The notes under the pieces were generated by a model. It was not told where the DNA came from and did no database searches. It saw nothing but the letters and a program-made list of their open reading frames with translations. Shown one piece after another: positions 11,806 through 15,826 of a DNA stretch of 15,826 nucleotides; position 1 is the first letter of the stretch; the number at the start of each line of letters is the position of its first letter. The DNA comes from Candidatus Peregrinibacteria bacterium RIFOXYB2_FULL_32_7 (GTDB lineage Bacteria > Patescibacteriota > Gracilibacteria > UBA1369 > GWF2-33-10), in the NCBI GenBank assembly GCA_001787465.1, contig MFXJ01000007.1, positions 1 to 15,826 on the forward strand, read 5' to 3'. A program made the translations under genes and the position numbers.

Positions 11806-13815
11806 ATGTTGAAATTCAAAAATTTTCTGCTCCTTTTCGTTATTTTTCTTTTAACTGTTCAATTAACTTTTGCAAAAACAGAAAAAACGCCTGAACAATT
11901 ATTCCCAAATGATGTGAAAATTTACTTCAATTTAAAAATTAATAAAAATAGCGAACTTTCCAAAAAAACCTTAGAAATAGTCTCGGATTTTTATAAGGGA
12001 CAATTTGATTTAAAAGATCCAAAAGAAAAAACTATTTTCGATCTCATTATTAATAATTTTTTAGGAAACAGTATCACTATAGCTTTAAACGGTAATTTAA
12101 ATAATTTTGAAACTACCAATATTTATTCAGCGGCAAAAATAAATTCTTCTGATTTTTCAAAATTAGTATTTTTATTAAAAAATGAAGATCAAACAATAGA
12201 ATTAAATTCTTATGATTTCCCTGTCTATACCAATACCTACAAAAACACATTTATCACAAAAATTGATGATTACATTTATATGACCAATAACGAAACTGGG
12301 ATTAAAAAAATCATGCAATTGTACAAAAATAAAAGTCTTGGATTTAATCAAAATATCGAATTTCAAAATGCAATTTCAAAACTTAACCCTCAAAATCCCA
12401 TTGCCACTATCTATTTCACTAATGAAGGATATAAATACGCTTTAAATTGGCTGGAGGAAGAAAGTTTTTCAGCATTACCAGCAAATTTAATCGAATTAAC
12501 GGAAGCGACAAAATCATATACTTTGATTTTAGATGAAATCGGCTCTCGGATTTATGAAATTTCCAGCCAAATGGAATTAAATTCCACCAAAGCTAATCAA
12601 AGCGATATCAGGTTAGATAAAGCGGTAGCGCCAATTACTTTATACAAAATTCTGCCAAGCAAATATTTGAGCCTCTATTTTGAAACTCATGATTTAAAAG
12701 AGCAATTAAGTTTGATTAGCGACCTACCTGAAATTAATAATTTCAATCTTGAAATTGACCAAATGATAGAAAATTTAAGCCAAGAATTAAATCTAGAAAA
12801 ATCTGTAATTAGCGAAGTTGTAGATGTTTTCAAAAACTTAAATCAAAATCTTGCTTTTACTATTCATAGTAATGCAAAAGAAATTTATCCAGAGATAACT
12901 TTTATCGCAAAACTATCATCAACTTATAAAAATCAAATCTCAAATAATATAGAAGCGATTAAAAATACAGCAACAGAATATTTGGATGGACTTCAAGCTT
13001 CTGGTTTTATTAATTATGAATGTAATTATATTAAAAATAATGAAGATGCATATTTCGATTTAAAGCTAACAATAATATCTACTGAACAAGTTCTTAATTT
13101 TACGTTCGGTCTTGTTGATGGAAATTTAGTTTTATCAAATTATGCCAATATTGCTGATGAGATAAAAAATGGCCAATCAAATTTAGCCGATGATAAAGAT
13201 TTCACCATGAGAATAAACACTTCAAAGGATTCAGCAGGAAAATTTTATTTAAACTTTGAAAATACCGTTGAATATTTAAACGCTCTCAAAACTTTTTTAG
13301 AAAACAGCTATTATTTTGATGCTGTAGAATTGCAAACTTTCATTGATATTTTAAAAAATATTTCTTTTATCACTATGAATAATTCAGCAGAAAAATATCA
13401 GACAACCTCAAAAATTAGATTTGAATTTAAAGACCAAGGACTCATCAATATCATAGATCAAATTAAAGAATTTTATGAATCTCAAATGGAAAAATGGAAT
13501 GATTATAATTACGAAACTTATGAGGATTCTACCGATACAAGTAGTGTATATATAAATGAAGCTATCCCACAATCCAAATCAATATTATTAATTTGGGAGT
13601 CGGCCTATGATGATTCGGAAATTACTGGATACAAAATCTATTACGGTCAAAACCCAACTGAATATGAAAATATAAAAGAAGTAGGTAATCAAAACTCAAC
13701 CAGAATTACTGGCCTTGAAACAGGCAAAACTTATTATTTTGCAATAAAAACAATTGATAATGCCGGAAATGAAAGCGAAGGTTATAGTCTTGAAGTGAGC
13801 GCAATTCCGTATTAA
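11806..13815 (+). CDS. Secreted DUF3352-like protein with C-terminal fibronectin type III domain
   Basis: A 669-residue exported protein. A signal peptide is clear: a KFK head, then the hydrophobic run NFLLLFVIFLLTVQLTFA, with cleavage likely after FA near residue 23. The mature part begins EKTPEQLFPNDVKIYFNL. That opening, together with a later ALNGNL region and recurring 'AKINSSDFSKLVFLLKN' and 'DDYIYMTNNETGIKKI' segments, resembles DUF3352 proteins ('lP.da..yl.....' then 'l.dgyvvv.....l'), a family of unknown function. Residues about 585-669 form a fibronectin type III domain: ILLIWESAYDDSEITGYKIYYG, GLETGKTYYFAIKTIDNAGNES. FN3 domains typically mediate binding outside the cell. No C-terminal anchor or sorting signal is visible, so it is probably released or held by interaction. 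The DUF3352 call is tentative; FN3 and export are strong. Confidence 0.78.
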   Translation: MLKFKNFLLLFVIFLLTVQLTFAKTEKTPEQLFPNDVKIYFNLKINKNSELSKKTLEIVSDFYKGQFDLKDPKEKTIFDLIINNFLGNSITIALNGNLNNFETTNIYSAAKINSSDFSKLVFLLKNEDQTIELNSYDFPVYTNTYKNTFITKIDDYIYMTNNETGIKKIMQLYKNKSLGFNQNIEFQNAISKLNPQNPIATIYFTNEGYKYALNWLEEESFSALPANLIELTEATKSYTLILDEIGSRIYEISSQMELNSTKANQSDIRLDKAVAPITLYKILPSKYLSLYFETHDLKEQLSLISDLPEINNFNLEIDQMIENLSQELNLEKSVISEVVDVFKNLNQNLAFTIHSNAKEIYPEITFIAKLSSTYKNQISNNIEAIKNTATEYLDGLQASGFINYECNYIKNNEDAYFDLKLTIISTEQVLNFTFGLVDGNLVLSNYANIADEIKNGQSNLADDKDFTMRINTSKDSAGKFYLNFENTVEYLNALKTFLENSYYFDAVELQTFIDILKNISFITMNNSAEKYQTTSKIRFEFKDQGLINIIDQIKEFYESQMEKWNDYNYETYEDSTDTSSVYINEAIPQSKSILLIWESAYDDSEITGYKIYYGQNPTEYENIKEVGNQNSTRITGLETGKTYYFAIKTIDNAGNESEGYSLEVSAIPY

Positions 13816-13820
13816 TAAAA

Positions 13821-14193
13821 AAATCCGCCCTGCCCCTTCCCCAATCGAGTCGAGGACAAGCCTTTTTATATTTTTGGTTTTAAATTTATCTTTGATTATA
13901 TTTAAATAAATTAATTTTCTTTAAATAAAGGAGGGAATCTAAAAAAAAATCTTTTATCTTTTTATAAACTTGATAAAAATATTTCAATACTTTGCTGTTT
14001 GTTAATTTAAGTATTCTTAAATTAACTATTTCTCACCTTTTATAAGGTCATCATTATCATTCATATTAAATCAAAATTTAAAAAGCAGGAATTTCACTCA
14101 TAGATCCCCTCCTTTATTTTTTCAGTGTTAATTTTTTAGGAATTCAAAGACAAATCTTAGAATAATAACGTAAAAGGAGGGACAGGGTGGATT
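13821..14193. repeat. Gene-free stretch of nested inverted repeats (possible MITE-like element)
   Basis: This 448-base gap (13816-14263) holds no convincing gene. Its structure is symmetrical. The outer arms, 13822-13840 (AATCCGCCCTGCCCCTTCC) and 14175-14193 on the opposite strand (AATCCACCCTGTCCCTCC), differ at a few positions. The inner arms, 13924-13940 (AATAAAGGAGGGAATCT) and 14102-14118, are inverted copies with one mismatch. The middle has an 11-base perfect hairpin, GTTAATTTAAG (14001-14011), loop TATT, CTTAAATTAAC (14016-14026), close to the centre of the whole. Between the arms the sequence is AT-rich without clear pairing. Bases 14194-14263 show nothing notable. Confidence 0.72.
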
Positions 14194-14263
14194 CAGTTCA
14201 TTGCAACCAAATTTTCTATTTTTCTTCAAATTGTTTTCTGTTTGATTCAATTTAAATTCGTTT

Positions 14264-15331
14264 TTATTGAGCTTGCCTAGAAACCTGATTACGATCTTCA
14301 GCTGAAGAAGTTAAAGAAGGGGCATCACTACTTATTCCCTGAGTAGCTGTAGGTAGTAAAAATTGAGCTTGTCCTGTTCCTCCTTGTTCCAAATCAGCCA
14401 TTTCCTTTTCTGTTGCAAGAACTGCCTGTAATTTAATGATTAAATCAGCAATATTGTTAGTAGCTTGTTGTTGTGCAAATGAAACCATCCTTTTTTGATT
14501 AGAGATTTGATCTATTAAAGATTTGATTCTTATATATTGTCTTAATCTTTCCAATAAAAGATCAGGATTGCTTATTCCTTTTAACTCACTTAATGAGCTA
14601 TTCCATTGAGCTACTACTTGATCCGCAGGAAATCCTGCGAATTCATCACGAAATTGTCTTTCAATTTTTATTTTACAATTTGCTTCAGCTCTTCTTTTTT
14701 CAGTAGATTGCCTCTGACTCATAAAAACAGCAGACATAAACCCTAATGTTAATGGAAGAACTGCTTCTGTGAACGTTAGAGAAATTAAAGTTGATTGATA
14801 GGCAATTTGAAAAAGAAGATTAATAACACTTAGTATTATTATACCAAGGTTTATCTCACCCCTAAGATTAAAAGACCTCATTAATCTATCTTCCATCTCA
14901 TCTCGCGCCTCATCTCTTATTGCACCCCTTAAATCACCAGGCGTCTGCTCAATATAATTTAGGTTTAGAAGACGTGATAAATTAGCTTGATGATTTTGAT
15001 TTATTATATCTTTTAGGAATTGAGGTAAGAATTGAGTTGTCATACTTGTTAACATTCCATCATATTTTTCTTGTAAATCTTCATTTTCATCCAAATATTC
15101 TTCTATCATACGAATAGCACGTATTAAATCTGAAAAATGTGAGCTTTCGTCAAGTTGAGGAATGCTATCTCTTTTTCCATCTGAATCTAAAAGTGAAGTA
15201 ATTGACGTCCTTGTATCGTGATAAATAGCAATTAGTTTGGCTGGGATTTCAAACGTTGCATAGAAATTAAGCAATATTTTAAATGCTTCAATTTGCTCTT
15301 GATCTGGTTGTTGACATTCACCTATATTCAT
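14264..15331 (-). CDS. Orphan protein with two predicted membrane segments
   Basis: A 355-residue protein that I do not recognise. Residues 1-155 are polar and helical (for example FSDLIRAIRMIEEYLDENEDLQ, about 66-87, and RGAIRDEARDEMEDRLMRSF, about 135-154). Two hydrophobic segments follow at about 161-178 (NLGIIILSVINLLFQIAY) and 186-204, with a short turn between them, so both ends would face the same side. Residues about 207-310 are again helical, with a likely coiled coil (RLRQYIRIKSLIDQISNQKR). The tail (about 315-355) is Gly, Ser, Thr and Gln rich and probably disordered. No signal peptide. The layout, a hairpin anchor with two helical arms, suggests a membrane-tethered scaffold, but that is only a shape argument. 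It has its own candidate promoter. Confidence 0.75.
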   Translation of the reverse strand: MNIGECQQPDQEQIEAFKILLNFYATFEIPAKLIAIYHDTRTSITSLLDSDGKRDSIPQLDESSHFSDLIRAIRMIEEYLDENEDLQEKYDGMLTSMTTQFLPQFLKDIINQNHQANLSRLLNLNYIEQTPGDLRGAIRDEARDEMEDRLMRSFNLRGEINLGIIILSVINLLFQIAYQSTLISLTFTEAVLPLTLGFMSAVFMSQRQSTEKRRAEANCKIKIERQFRDEFAGFPADQVVAQWNSSLSELKGISNPDLLLERLRQYIRIKSLIDQISNQKRMVSFAQQQATNNIADLIIKLQAVLATEKEMADLEQGGTGQAQFLLPTATQGISSDAPSLTSSAEDRNQVSRQAQ

Positions 15332-15365
15332 AATTTTTTTATCAAAATTTACGAGAGAGAAAAAT

Positions 15366-15393
15366 AGCTTAGCATGTTTTCAAAATAAGTCAA
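15366..15393 (-). promoter_or_regulatory. Candidate promoter for the orphan membrane protein gene
   Basis: Minus strand: TTGACT (15393-15388), a 16-base spacer, TAAGCT (15371-15366). The -35 box is near consensus, the -10 box moderate. The distance to the ATG at 15331 is 34 bases. Confidence 0.42.
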
Positions 15394-15447
15394 GAGCAAA
15401 AAACGTAACTGCTTACAGAGCAACTCACATCCCCCCAGCCCTTTTCT

Positions 15448-15826
15448 CTATACACTAGAGAGAAGGACGATTTTTTTCATAGACTCTTCTATATCATTAA
15501 TTTCCCCTTCATTCTCAACCACAAAATCAGGTTTTAAAAATTCTAAATCTGAGTGAAATTGATGTAGATTTTCTGTCCCCAAATTTGCTCGAGAATTTTT
15601 AACTAAAATCCATTTAGAAATTAAATCATTAATTTTCGCATCTCTTCGATAAACTGTGATTTCAATGCACACTAAATCATTTTTAATTTGATTTAAAATT
15701 TCTTTGACCTCATGCAAAACCAAAGGATGAATAAACATTTCCAAAATCCTTAATTTTTGTTCATTATTAAAAACCGTTTTTCGTAATTTCTTTCTATTAA
15801 CAGCGCCATCTTTTTGCAAAAAATCT
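15448..15826 (-). CDS. coaE: Dephospho-CoA kinase, C-terminal part (partial at window edge)
   Basis: The frame is open to the right edge, so the gene starts outside the window; about 125 residues are seen of the usual 200 or so. The visible start reads DFLQKDGAVNRKKLRKTVFNN, followed by LRILEMFIHPLVLHEVKEIL. It matches the dephospho-CoA kinase block 'dG.lnRkkLr..vF.d...l..Le.i.HP.v', including the conserved His-Pro. The ending FLKPDFVVENEGEINDIEESMKKI matches the family's 'aDfvI.N.G.l..l..qv..l'. The enzyme phosphorylates dephospho-CoA in the last step of CoA synthesis. The Walker A part would lie outside the window. The middle is divergent, so a related kinase is possible. The stop is TAG at 15450-15448. 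Confidence 0.72.
   Translation of the reverse strand, partial: DFLQKDGAVNRKKLRKTVFNNEQKLRILEMFIHPLVLHEVKEILNQIKNDLVCIEITVYRRDAKINDLISKWILVKNSRANLGTENLHQFHSDLEFLKPDFVVENEGEINDIEESMKKIVLLSSV

Noticed and set aside
15440..15466. Inverted repeat CCTTTTCTCTA / TAGAGAGAAGG as a terminator of coaE.
   Set aside because: The stem overlaps the stop codon, has a mismatch that is C-A in the coaE message, and no U-run follows in that direction.

Overview
The window is AT-rich with short, single-copy gene neighbourhoods. It carries small, divergent versions of housekeeping genes: the start of purB, both halves of an iron-sulfur L-serine dehydratase, thioredoxin, RNase HI, gatB and part of coaE. It also carries a compact Tad/Flp-type pilus cluster with no outer-membrane secretin. 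UGA acts as a normal stop (DUF192 gene, gatB), so this is the standard bacterial code. The overall picture (lysine- and asparagine-rich proteins, Tad cluster without a secretin, a DUF192 gene, S23-type four-helix-bundle gene with ATTACC-type repeats, orphan genes) suggests an uncultivated, reduced bacterium of the Patescibacteria/CPR type. That placement is an inference. Almost no start codon has a Shine-Dalgarno sequence; leaders are mostly U-rich or A/U-rich.

Layout. 1-65: start of purB, pointing left. 222-1835: sdaAB-sdaAA, the two-subunit serine dehydratase that makes pyruvate and ammonia. 1836-2162: a possible 52-residue small gene, followed by a large palindrome. 2163-2868: DUF192 protein and thioredoxin. 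2972-3733: an orphan gene with the best extended -10 promoter of the window. 3766-4227: RNase HI, convergent to it.

4398-9408: a repeat-rich island and pilus region. An S23-type four-helix-bundle gene lies between two oppositely oriented arrays of 7-base units. The right-hand array runs directly into tadE. Then follow a TadG-like gene, a CpaB-like gene (SAF domain), the TadA/CpaF ATPase and the TadB and TadC membrane platform proteins. Repeats mark several junctions: the heptamer array supplies the tadE start codon, a hairpin within TTACCAA repeats precedes cpaB, a 23-base array joins cpaB and tadA, and a 180-base imperfect palindrome begins on the last base of the tadC stop codon. Together the pilus genes would give pseudopilin-like subunits (TadE/G), an assembly factor (CpaB), the motor (TadA) and its membrane platform (TadB/C). 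The major Flp pilin, prepilin peptidase and any secretin are not in the window.

9606-15826: a RelE-like toxin with its antitoxin on the minus strand, driven by a near-consensus promoter embedded in a small palindrome that touches the end of gatB. Next come gatB, then a divergent secreted DUF3352-like protein with a C-terminal fibronectin type III domain. A 448-base gene-free stretch follows, built of nested inverted repeats. Last are an orphan protein with two predicted membrane segments and the C-terminal part of dephospho-CoA kinase, cut by the window edge. No rRNA, tRNA or CRISPR was seen.
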